Below, in pieces: positions 22,060-33,211 of a stretch of DNA of 64,000 nucleotides (the stretch's first letter is position 1; each line of letters begins with the position of its first letter). The DNA lies in assembly GCA_949317995.1 (NCBI GenBank), contig OX439050.1:55243777-55307776 (forward strand), read 5' to 3'. The DNA is from Acholoe squamosa. Its lineage: Eukaryota > Annelida > Polychaeta > Phyllodocida > Polynoidae. The position numbers and the translations under genes were made by a program. Under the pieces are notes generated by a model, which was not told the origin of the DNA, did no database searches, and worked only from the letters and a program-made list of their open reading frames with translations.

Positions 22060-23860
22060 TGAGGCGTCTGCGACAATAACTCTTAGGTCAGAATAAATCT
22101 TTCAAAAATAGTGATACAATATCTCTAATACATGCCATGTTAACGTCTTATAGGGTGTTTAAGTTGGTATCAAGATTTTAGCTGTCAGTTCAATGGTCAC
22201 CGATTTGTGGGTCATAATGCCAATGTGGACTGGGTTTTCGTTGCAGACGCCTCAACTACATTTTACAATGCCACTGATTTATTCAAGTATGGATTTGCTT
22301 TTCTTACATTTCATATCAACCAATACAACCTGCTCATCCATTCTGATAAGCATTGGTGAGACTCAGGGCCTGTAATGTAGTGCTTTGGGTAAAATTAGTC
22401 ATTTAGGGGGTTTTCGTCGCAGACGCCTCAAGATTTTGGGGTGGCAAAGTTTGTGTTATCTGGTGTTACCCAATTGAAGTCTATGACTTTGGGGAGCCTT
22501 GTTTTTGTCAAAGAAATGTTCCTTCTGGTTGTTTACCAAAGATTTCCTGAAGAAAAGTTCAAAGTACGATAAATTTTACTGTCAAAGTTAAAGAAATTGA
22601 AGAAATTTCTTTTGAAATCGAAAGATTTTGCCAATCAGTACTTGCTTACATGGTTACATTTGGTTAAATTGGCCTTATTTTGATGGAAACAGTATAGCTT
22701 GATTCAGTCAATAGGTATCTTGGACTGGGCAGATGCCCACCATGTTGATTTTGGGCGATATTGGGTGCAGATTCATATTCGTGAGGCGTCTGCGACGAAA
22801 ACTCTTTTCGAACAAAATTCTCTACAGTTAGCACCATATGCTGCCCTAGAGTCAGAAATGGATTGAAATGTGAAGGAATGATGTACCCCAATTATTTTAG
22901 CGTATTTTGGTACAGGCTGTGTTGATTTTTAGTCAGGATTTGGTGGGTTGTGAATGTGTTTAACCCAAAATTGTCTCAAATTGTTCCAGAAATTCGTACT
23001 TATACATGAAATTTAGGGATCCAAATCACTTTTCTTTGGTTAATATGACTACTTTGTACATCTGTACATCAAATATGTGTGGTAGAATTACATTGGGATC
23101 ATTAATTTGGCCACAACAAGGCCTAAAGTGCAGAAATGAGTTTTCGTCGCAGACGCCTCGGACAGAAATGAAATTCCGCTCCTGTAATTTTGAAAAGCAT
23201 CATGTATGCAATATCTATTCTTGGTAGACTATAACACATTGTTGTCCAATGTCCTGACCCAAAATAATTATATTTCAAGCACTTTTGTTAAAATTTATTA
23301 ACATTTAGTTTTCGTCGCAGACGCCTCATTTCATCATTTTCCCCCAAAAAACATATTTTCAGTCCACATAACCAACTAATACTTCACCACAAGATGCCCC
23401 TACCCATAGCCCATTTTGGTGTACAGTAGCTTTGCAATTGCTAAAAATTTCTTTTGGGAGTCCCTTCCCATGGTGTGAAATGTAGGGTTTTCTCAGTTTT
23501 TTTCCAGATCCACATACATTCGACACTAAACAGTACAAAATTGGTTTTAGTGAGGCCTCTACTGTTTTATTTTCCAAACACTATACATAATGACGATTTA
23601 TTAGAGCAATTTTGGAGCTGATCAGGGCCTTACTGACAGAACTACAATAAAGTTGGTGGTTTGAAGACTACATTTTTCAAATTTTTCATTATTTCGATAA
23701 CTTTGTTTGGACACTCACAAAGAAAATTTAAAGATACCTTTTTGAAATCTTACATGCTTAATCAATCTGCCAATAGGTACTTGCATACCAAATTTCAAGT
23801 TGCTGTGACCATCCTAACTTGTATTATAGCAATCCTGGAGTTTTCGTCGCAGACGCCTCA
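22060..23860. repeat. Seven interspersed copies of a 20-bp motif, TTTTCGTCGCAGACGCCTCA
   Basis: Copies lie at about 22060-22080 (minus), 22234-22254, 22410-22430, 22782-22802 (minus), 23140-23160, 23308-23328 and 23840-23860 (the others plus). Four copies are identical over the 20 bp; the others have one to three changes. Start-to-start distances are about 174, 176, 372, 358, 168 and 532 bp, near 1, 1, 2, 2, 1 and 3 times 177. The DNA between copies shows no evident similarity. The motif is GC-rich in AT-rich surroundings and contains the dyad CGTC-GCA-GACG. Function is unknown; it could be a protein-binding box in a decayed satellite. Confidence 0.85.
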
Positions 23861-24370
23861 CAAAAATTGCTGAGATTTGGTTGACCATGAATAAAAACTG
23901 CAGTTTTTGTAGAAAGCCAGTCCACCAGGGGTTTTCATAGGGCCAACATGTTGCATTATCAACATGATCAATATTTGTAACGTTATTTTGACTTTTGTCT
24001 TTCTGAACTGTTTGCAACAGATATGTGCACTTTTTCTGACAATCACCCATATAGCATGTGAGGCTAGGAGGGGAGGTGGAGGGGACTTTATTGCAGAAAA
24101 AGGAAAAGATAGCAGTGTGAAAGCGGGAATGATGATGGGTAGGGGGCAAGACTGTGAGATTTGTTTTTGAAAATTGGTATAGATTCACATTAGGGGGGTA
24201 TTCTTTCAGTGCAAGATCCAAAGTGTAGGCTGCTGAAACGGTAGAATACTGGGTATATATTATTGTGTTCATCTTGCATAAAAGATAGTGAGAAATATTA
24301 CAAATTAGTAGTTTACATTCCAAGCAATAGCATTAGTAAGGTATTGAGTATTCTTAAGAATTATTACAAC

Positions 24371-24591
24371 CCAGCAAATTGTCGTCATCTGTCGCCATGA
24401 TTGGTCATCAATGGTGACTCCTTTTTGATTGATAACTCATTCCGTCATCTTTCGCCACTGTGTGTAAGACTCACATGGCATAGCAATTGCTATTGCTGGT
24501 GATCTTATGCTATAACGACGTCGTGTTCCATCTAGTGACATGTGTGAGCCACTTCACACAGGTTGACGAGGCCTCACGACAATTTGCTGGG
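24371..24591 (-). mobile_element. Minimal 221-bp MITE with CCCAGCAAATTGTCGT terminal inverted repeats
   Basis: Starts CCCAGCAAATTGTCGTCATC and ends CACGACAATTTGCTGGG. Its first half is the reverse complement of the right end of the element at 27266-29094 and its second half the reverse complement of that element's left end. It therefore consists of the two ends joined without the internal arrays. The flanks read AA on both sides, compared with TA in the larger relatives. Confidence 0.8.
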
Positions 24592-24672
24592 AATGGTGTT
24601 AAGTCATAGATGTGATTCACAATGTGTAAGTTCAACAGGGATTGATTACTCTAATTTTGATTTTACTTTCAG

Positions 24673-24822
24673 AGACATTATAGATACAAAATTGACCATT
24701 TGTTTTATCCACGCATTTTAACACCTTCTTATGTTGCTGATGGACATGGATATTACTTCTGTCCTGTTAAAGACAAACGCTACAGGCTGACCAATGCTAG
24801 ATCTATTGATAAACACAAATAA
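24673..24822 (+). CDS. Terminal coding exon, unknown host gene, with MITE-derived C-terminus
   Basis: A strong acceptor (TTTGATTTTACTTTCAG) precedes a 49-codon frame ending in TAA. The first part (RHYRYKIDHLFYPRILTPSY, then VADGHGYYFCPV) has a protein-like composition with aromatic residues and no stops. I do not recognise the family. From the TTAA at 24767-24770 onward the sequence belongs to a 549-bp MITE, so the last 16 residues (DKRYRLTNARSIDKHK) and the stop come from the transposon. Reading across the empty site instead would give six other residues (ALVLGK) and a TAA at 25340-25342. Upstream exons should lie on the plus strand in the preceding kilobases but were not identified. Confidence 0.55.
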   Translation, partial: RHYRYKIDHLFYPRILTPSYVADGHGYYFCPVKDKRYRLTNARSIDKHK

Positions 24823-25319
24823 CTCTGGGCAGTATTACTTTGATGTATAAAAAATAGGAAAATGCAAAAAAAAAAAAAATCCCTATGTCACCATGCTTAT
24901 TTTCATTTCATGACCATTTGAAAATGCCTTAACTATAGAAATGAATGGGAATATTATTTTTTCATATTTTGCATCATAGTTATTAATGATCTTCTATTGA
25001 TTCATCTACAAGACTCTCTAAATATATAAAGGACATCAATAGGATGATTTTAAAAGAAGAAAAATGGGGGGTCACCATTGAAATGAAAAAGTTGTGAATT
25101 TTAAAAAAAATATTAATTTCCCTTAACTATAGGGTCCTATGGGAATTTGAATGGCATATAGACATCTTAAACTTGTCTATAGTGATCAGAAATGCACTGA
25201 AAAAAATATGTAGAGGTAAAGTGATCCACTTAGCTTGAGAAAAATCATTAAAATTGTATAACTGATGAGTTCTGATTTCTGCCACCAGGTGGCTTCTGTG
25301 TACTGGGTAGCGTTTGTCT
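24771..25319. mobile_element. TTAA-flanked MITE with AGACAAACGCTAC terminal inverted repeats
   Basis: Left end TTAA-AGACAAACGCTAC (24767 on) and right end GTAGCGTTTGTCT-TTAA (to 25323) are perfect inverted copies over 13 bp plus the TTAA target duplication. The 549-bp interior is AT-rich with no long frame. TTAA duplications are typical of piggyBac and Kolobok-type elements. The family here is not assigned further. Confidence 0.85.
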
Positions 25320-25323
25320 TTAA

Positions 25324-27265
25324 AGCTCTGGTATTGGGGAAATAATGAGAATGGACCTGAGCCGCCAGTAGCTAGTTACCTGATAGTTTTCCCTCAACTC
25401 CCCAGGCCGGCAACATCTTATAGTAGCACACAGCCTGAGGTGCACACACTTTTTTTTTTATTCGTGTAAAGTTCACCTTAGGGGCCCAATAGTCTAAATT
25501 AGATTTATCTGCAGGTATGAAGGTCATCCTCTTAACGCAGAATCTATTAGTGAATCATTTGCAGTCTGCATATAGGAATCTGCATGCCATCTTACCCTGT
25601 CTGCAAACTCTTCATTTGGTTGAAAATGCATGATATCATGACAAATACCCCATGGTGAAAGGAAATATTGTAATAGCCTGCATATAACATGGACATCATA
25701 TACAAGACAATGGACCAGCTAGTGTGCCTTATATAGGATCAAAGTTGAGGGTGTGCCTTATAGCGAGGAATCAGGTTAGGTGGCACACGGAAGTCCCCAA
25801 AATGTACAAATGCCCACATAATGTGAAGTAGGTCAATTTCTCACTAGAGAATATGAGATGGATGTCCATGTCTGCGCGCACAGATCCTCCGGATTAGAAT
25901 GAGTTCATTTTCCATGAAATGGCACAAACAGCTAAAAATATTAGTGGACCTCTACGTCCTCAGTGTGTCTAGGAATCAGGGTTTCAGAGTACACTTACTA
26001 TTCGTGACTGGCAAAGCTGATGATCTTAAAGTGTCCACACTCATCCCAAGCTACATGATGGTTAAGTGCACCAATGGGGGATATCAAAGCCTTTTCTCGC
26101 GCTGCAATCATGTCTCTACATAACATAATGCCAAATAGTACTACAGAGTTTGGGGTTTTGAGAGGATAGACATGCTTATGAGAATTACATAGCTAGCCGT
26201 GAGGCTGAGAGGAGGAGGTCTCAGGTAGGAGTCAGATGAGCTGGCTGTAAGAGGAGGTACCAGGAGAAGGAATGAAGAGAAGTTGGAGTGGTGTTGGGTG
26301 GTACGTAGAAATGGCAAGATCATGTGCAAGTGGGGGGCTTAGGCAAGACAGGTAGAGGGGTGTGCACATTATCAGAAGGTCTCCTCGCTGCAGCATCAAA
26401 CGGTTTCAATCATATGATGTGTAGATGGAGAACTATATTTTCAGGTTTTCCCAGAATTCTCCAACTCTTCTTGCCAAAGTATTGTATAGTAGCCTAGTGG
26501 AAGTACTTAGTTTTACCTATATGGGTGTTAAATCTTAACTTGTTCACACAAAACTCTAGTATGTTTTAAAGGCCTGGGTAGTTCCAGCTATAATTTTGAT
26601 GTTTTCTGGCTGTGCTGTAGGACTATCCAGATGTCATACCATGTTAGGAAATAACCTATTGAGTCTGGCTTTTTGAGATGGCATCAAAAGGTACGGAGAT
26701 GATTTTCCTGATAGCGGCACACTGCAGACACAACATGATCAGGAGATGACACTCAAAGGCACAGGGCAAAAGCAGCTTTTAATGAGTAGTTAATGGAAAC
26801 TGTAGATCTTGAAAGCCAAAGAAACCTTGAATGTAAATTTTCAAGCTGTGGATAACCTTTTTCATTTGAATAATTGAATCTATGTTTGAGGAGGTTATGT
26901 GCCTGGGGATCTACACGGGTTGTTTTGCCTTCTTAGGTGAGTATTGCAAATGTAATCCTTAAAAAGGATACATCATTTTAACAATTAACAATGAAGCTTT
27001 ACAAGTAATCTTAAAGACAGATGCTTTTGGCTTATCCAAACAGTTTATGCACTTAATCTGTGTACAACCTTTAGATAATATAATACGCACAATCTGTATT
27101 TGGATACACTAGACATCAGTAACTTATATTGGCATCCACTGATAGACGGCACTAACAGGTTCTTGAATGCATGACTAAGTGTAGAAGAAAATCATCTCCG
27201 ACTTTGGACACAATCTGCCAAACCACACTAGTCACTCAAAACATAGTATGCCTACGCTGTTACTA
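25324..27265. repeat. No gene seen; dispersed repeat module at 25970-26130
   Basis: At 25970-26130 the blocks GAATCAGGGTTTCAGAGTAC, TTCGTGACTGGCAAAGCTG and CTCATCCCAAGCTACATG mark a further copy of the family seen at 3.7 and 17.4 kb. The rest shows no coding signal. Confidence 0.5.
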
Positions 27266-29094
27266 CCCAGCAAATTGTCGTGAGTCCTCGTCAACCTGTG
27301 TGAAGTGGCTCACACATGTCGCTAGATGGAACACGACATCGTTATAGCACAAGATCACCAGGAATAGCAATGGTGGTGATCACATGGCCTCACCTCAGAT
27401 GGCGAGGATGGTGATCACTCAGACTCACCAGGGATGACGACGCAGGTGATCACTCACCTCGCTAGATGAAACACGCACCTCGTCATAGTGCATGTTCACC
27501 AGAGATGGCGACATGAGTGATCACTCATCCTCACCAGGGATGGCGACATGAGTGATCACTCATCCTCACCAGGGATGGCGACATGAGTGATCACTCACTT
27601 CGCTAGATGAGACGCACACCACGTCATAACACACGTTCATCACAGATGGCAAGGATCATGATCACTCACACTCACGGGGGATGGTCACTCAGGTGATCAT
27701 TCATCTCGCTAGATGAAACGCACACCATGCCATAATGCACATTCACCATGGTTGGCAAGGATCGTGATGACTCACACTCACCAGGGATGGCAAGGCGGTT
27801 GATCACTCACCTCACTAGATGAAATGCGCACCACGTCATAGCGCAGGTTCACCATGGATGGCGAGAGTGGTGATCACTCAGACTCACCAGTGATGGCGAT
27901 GCTGGTGATCACTCATCTTGTTAGATGAAAAGCTCATGATCATCGACATTGGTAATCATGCAGCCTCACATCTGCCAGATCAATATATGTTTTGCCAGAG
28001 AAGGTACTGCCATATGTATCTTCCCTCTAACCACAGACAAGGTGTTCATGTAGATACTTCCTTATGTATTTTTCCTGTAACCAGACAAAAGGTGTTTATG
28101 GATAGTTGCTTTTGTTTTAGAAATACCTCTATCTAAATATCTTCAATTGATATTTTCTCTATATAATCTTGTTTGATTCAACCCTGAAGTATTACATGGA
28201 AATCAGTGTGCAACAAAGCACATTTGATAAGTATGGGACTTATACTTCATGCCCACACTTCCTAGATAGGCTACATGTTGAACAGTGGTGCTGTCTCAAC
28301 AACTTTGGCAATGGTGGTGATAAGTTGCCATTCTGAGTGAGAGTGAGTGACAGATGATGCAATCCTCAGAGACCATTGACTTGGAGTGACACAAATTCAC
28401 GTATTGAGTGAGACAAAGGCTGGCAATGGTGGTGATAAGTTGCCATTCTGAGTGAGAGTGACTGACAGATGATGCAATCCTCAGAGAGCATTGACATGGA
28501 GTGACACAAGTTCACGCATTGAGTGAGACCAATGTTGGCAATGGTAGTGATAAGTCGCCATTTTGTGTGAGAGTTGATGCCAGTGGCACGGGAGTGGTAC
28601 ATAATCACACAGTGAGTCAGATCCATGTTGGCGATGCTTGTGATAAGCCGCCATTCTGAGTGAGAGTTGACAGGCAGTGGCACATATTGGCGGAGTGAGT
28701 GAGATCCATGTTGGCGATGGTGGTGATAACCTGCCATTCTGATTGAGAGCTGACCGGGAGTGGTACATAATCACACAGTGAGTCAGATCCATGTTGGCGA
28801 TGCTTGTGATAAGCCGCCATTCTGAGTGAGAGTTGACAGGCAGTGGCACATACTCACGAAGTGAGTTAGATCCATGTTGGCGATGGTGGTGATAAGTCAC
28901 CATGCTTTGTGAGGGATGACAAGGGGTGGCACATACTCACGCAGTGAGTGAGATCATGCTGGTGACTGTTGTGATAAATTGCCATGCCATGTGAGACTGA
29001 CACACAGTGGCGAAAGATGACGCAGTGAGTTATCACTCAAAAAGGAGTCACCATTGATGACCAATCATGGCGACAGATAACGACAATTTGCTGG
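27266..29094 (+). mobile_element. 1.83-kb array-bearing DNA element with CCCAGCAAATTGTCGT ends
   Basis: Left end CCCAGCAAATTGTCGTGAGT and right end ACGACAATTTGCTGGG are inverted copies; TA flanks both sides. After the left end come repeats of about 106 bp containing GTGATCACTC and CTCGCTAGATGAAA (about 27370-27930). After a unique middle (about 27930-28290) come repeats of about 83 bp containing TTGGCGATGGTGGTGATAAG (about 28300-29000). No transposase frame is present, so it is non-autonomous. The plan resembles the molluscan pearl-type elements, which also hold internal tandem repeats, but no sequence match to them is claimed. Confidence 0.75.
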
Positions 29095-30258
29095 GTAGTG
29101 TCTTTGAGTTTGAAAACTCTTTAAAATTTGGCAACAAGCATGTTCCATCTTACTTCCCGAGTGGCAATGTGTCTAGATTTCATCACCACACCAGCCTCGC
29201 CTTTCACTCTCAAGTGATGTGAACATGACACATACATTTCCTAGCCATCAGAGATGATGTCCTACACTTGAGGTTCCCTAGGTACATCCCTTAATCAGGA
29301 CTGGCACTGTTTGTTAGCTACAATTGTAAGAGAAGTCACACCCCTATCCAGCTGCTTCCCAATATCAAACTACACAAATAAATGACATCAAGGGCCTTTT
29401 GTGTCTCTGCAGCCATCTTCCCATGTTGGATAACACAGGCATGTCTGATATGGGCTGGGGAGGGGCTAGCCTAAGTGTAAGTGACATGCAATCATTTTGG
29501 CTATTTGTGACACCATGGATGATGCATAGGGGCAGAAGAAGGGGACAAAGTGAGCTATCCACAGAGATGTGCAAAGACTAAAGTGATGATAGAGGAGAGA
29601 GAGAGAGAGGGAATTAGGATGTTTATGAGAAGGGCGGCGGCAATAGTGTTACTAGGAGAGTAAGACAGGTTAAAGTATGAATATGCAAGTAAAAACAGTT
29701 TGTGATAAGAAAGCATTGATTTGCTCAGTGACCGGACATATGAAACATAGTCAGTGGCTGCAACATGCATAACACTCAGTCGACTGAGGATTGTTATGAT
29801 TAGGCCATGTTCAGGGGTTTGGGAGCATCAGAGAGGTACTGAAAAATGTGTCTTAGTTGGGTTTGTGGTAAGAGCGTCCCCGTGGTCCCCTGACCTCACT
29901 AACTGGCTTCCTCACCTGCTGGCCATGTATACATACATGTCTTACGTTGTCATGTGTCATACTTAAATGCTGCTTCATACAGTCTATGATCTTTTCTATA
30001 CACCTCAACAAAGCAATGCTATACCATCCTTTGGAGGCAAATGCCATTTGTGGCAAGCAATGTTTGAGAGGATCTATGGTGCAAACACAGGAATCATGAT
30101 CTTAAAGGTAATGGCAACGTTTTTTTCATGATGACTTATTTTGGTAGTTTTTCTTTGAACAAAAATATTTAGTCATAATTTTTAACACATCTGCTATTGT
30201 GAGGGCGGGAAAGTATGACATCACTAGAGACCATATGCATTAGTGCAGCTATATTTGA

Positions 30259-30326
<68 letters not shown>

Positions 30327-32942
30327 GTCAAAGGGCACTTGTAACGAACATTTATTTGTATTAAATCATAGAAAAATGGTTGTCTTTTCCTTTAAATTGA
30401 AATGCTTTTTGGTACCTGATATACCTCTCAATGAAAACATTCTGAACTGAGTTTGTATTTCATTTCGAGCATGATGGTAAAACATCAGACATGACTTCCT
30501 GCAGTTAAAGTGCACAGAGTACACTCCTTAATCATGACTGGCACTGTTTATCAGCTTGCATTGTAAAAGTAGTCATAGAACAATCTAGCTACAATTTCCT
30601 GATGCAGAAACACACCAATAGAATCTGATGTGTTCAAAAGCAATTGATGGGGACTGGGGAACAATCAACTAAAGTAGGAGAGACATGACATCATCACGCT
30701 GTGAGAGTGCCCTATCGGCAGGTGGTCCTGAAGTAAGATTAGCTTATACTTGGATATAAACAGGGTATTTCACTTCCGTTGGTCAGGCTAGTCTGATTAT
30801 TTTTGACATTGCAAAAGTATAGAAAGATCAGTCAGGTTATAATTAGCTAACATTTGTTCAACCGATGGTAGTGGAATGCACATTTGAGCTGCAGCCACAG
30901 AGAAGCCAAATTCCACACTCTGAAAAAAGCTATGACTGGCACTTAAAGCATCAGACTATCGAGACGATCTCTATTCAATTAGTAAACCCAGCTTGCAAGC
31001 CATGCAGTTCGGGATGACTCCTTAATCAAAAGGAGAACTCGTAAAGCCTTTACATCATGGCTTGCTAGGAGCGTGATGGGGAGAGGGGAAGCAATTGGGG
31101 ATAAGGAGGAAGGCAAAGATGGCAATGACGTAGAGAAAGAATACCAAAAGGGATATTTGTGGGGTAGATAAGGAGAGAAAGGATGATGTTTCAGTCTAAC
31201 CTGTGGTTGGATATTTTGAGGGTATTATCAATCTTTATGAGCCTCAGTCTATAGCAGCCTCTTCAGCAGTGATATAGCTTAAAATGTCAATGCTGTTCAT
31301 GTTATAAGGGGATTTGAGTATGACTTGGAGGGTGCAGCTGTAGTATGTTAAGAAATAACCTCCTAATTATCAACATAACTTTAAGGACAGGCAATGAAAG
31401 CAAATCTTTAATAAAGATGGGATTTTCTTTGATATAGCAATGGCAGACAAAGTAACCTAAAAAGGTTTGAGACATGATACAAATCGAAATGTTAGAAACA
31501 TGACACAGACAGCTTATATGTGTCTACCGTCTGAGACTACAGTTGTGAGAATGTGATATCTAAAATGAGGATCTACAGGTGCAAACAGGTTTCCAGAGTG
31601 TCAGGTATTTTTTTACATTCATGAACTCCTATCAGGACAACTATATTAAACACTGTCCAGAAAATAGGTCTTTACTTGTTTTGACAGACTTCTCAACTAC
31701 AGGACCCGTAAATAACTGATTTATCACCATCAGACATGTCGCAAACAATTACTGGCTTGGAATGTGCTTCCCACAGGGAAGTTGATGGCATTTGAATAAT
31801 ATAAGGCAGGATTAGAGGATGGCATGTTGAAGTCGATGTTAGACCACAGTTCTAAGGTGCTTTGTAGTAAATGCAGACTTTCAGTCAGAGACGTGTCCCA
31901 GCAAAACACCTCAAGTACAAATGAACCTTATCTATCCGCAAAGGATTGTGTCATGGTTCCCAGAAGGCATGATCTGGGCAATCACTCTAGTTCTGAGACA
32001 GCACATTACCTTTGCAAAAGATGAAGGAACCAAAGCCTTTGAAGGTTTCAAATTATACATGTATGTAGCTATGTCTGACTCCAGCATGTACACGTTCTGA
32101 AGTTGTTTTATTTGTGGTAAAGGGTAACAACTGTTACGACACTGCCATTTAAAATGATGATGAGCGTTTTCACAAAGGTATCGAAAAGAAACTTAAGAAT
32201 AACATATTCCAATTTTTTATTTTTTTTTATAATTATTTGCACTTTGAAAAGCTGAAACATGGAAAAGTTTTCTCATGAATCTACTCAGGCTACTGTTGTA
32301 CCCTATGTCTAATTTCTGGTCCATCACAGTTGTATCATGTTGAGAAATCCCCTTCTGTAGCTTTAGGTATTAACAATCCTTAAAGGGTTAGAACGCAATA
32401 AGACACACATTAGACCCTCCTTCTCCATGCCCTTCTCATCCTCTTAAACTAAAACATGTAGTGTATACATACATGTGCACATGTATGCTTAAATACATGT
32501 ATGTGCATCACACATTTTGGATAATTTGAAATTTCTTGAAAATCAAATATAAATTTTTTTGAATGGCCTGTAATCCACTTTTTATTTTTTTTTCACATGA
32601 TGCCACTTTTCCATATATAAATTTGATGAATGATCTCCCCCCCCCCCAAACCATATTATATGCAAACTAGCAAAGATGTAGTATACTAGGTGTATTTTAC
32701 TAGCAATAGATCACAGTTACGTCACCTTTCTGCTCGGTCAGAAATGGGCAACTTTGGTGGGCTCCCATATTCATAGAGCATTTTCATTTTAAGAAAATAT
32801 AATCATGGCAAGTAATTAAATTGTCAAATTTCTGACCGACCAGAAAAGGGAAATTGCACTTATAAATCTTATGAGATTGTACTTTTGACATATATTATAT
32901 ATTGATATAAACATTTTATTTTTTGTGATTTATCTTTATTAG
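29095..32942. repeat. No gene seen; dispersed repeat modules and (AT)n at 30258-30325
   Basis: 29280-29440 (AATCAGGACTGGCACTGTTTG...CTTTTGTGTCTCTGC) and 30510-30625 (ACTCCTTAATCATGACTGGC) are two more copies of the dispersed module. A 68-bp pure AT tract ends in TATATATGGGTCAA. Confidence 0.5.
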
Positions 32943-33005
32943 ATAAGACAGGAACTGGCACCACTCGCAAGCAGCTGAAAATCTATGAGGCAAGAAAGCA
33001 AAAAG
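32943..33005 (+). CDS. Candidate 63-bp internal exon on the plus strand
   Basis: The stretch lies between a good acceptor (GATTTATCTTTATTAG) and a donor-like AAAAG-GTGATT. In the phase after two bases it reads KTGTGTTRKQLKIYEARKQK, a basic helical-looking segment without stops. Length is a multiple of three, so it could be skipped or kept without changing frame. The gene it would belong to was not found; the neighbouring exons at 33.2-35.6 kb are on the other strand. Confidence 0.3.
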
Positions 33006-33211
33006 GTGATTCTTCTTTACTTTCTTTTCATCAAAAAATCCTCTTTTATCCATAATGCAGTCCTCAGCATACATCATGCCCTTCTTTCGTCATCATGGAG
33101 TGCTGACTGTTTCCAATTCTCACCAATCCTATATTGGTACATGAATCATGCCTACCCTATTTGAGTAGTGGCAGACCTCAGGCGAGTCACTCGTAAGGGC
33201 TGCATACATGT

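Noticed and set aside
22193-23873. Shared peptide FSSQTP in several short frames as a protein repeat
   Set aside because: It is just the translation of the interspersed 20-bp DNA box in short chance frames.
28366-28903. Histidine-rich frames on the minus strand (HHHRQHGS type)
   Set aside because: They fall inside the 83-bp array of the 27.27-kb element and are shadow frames.
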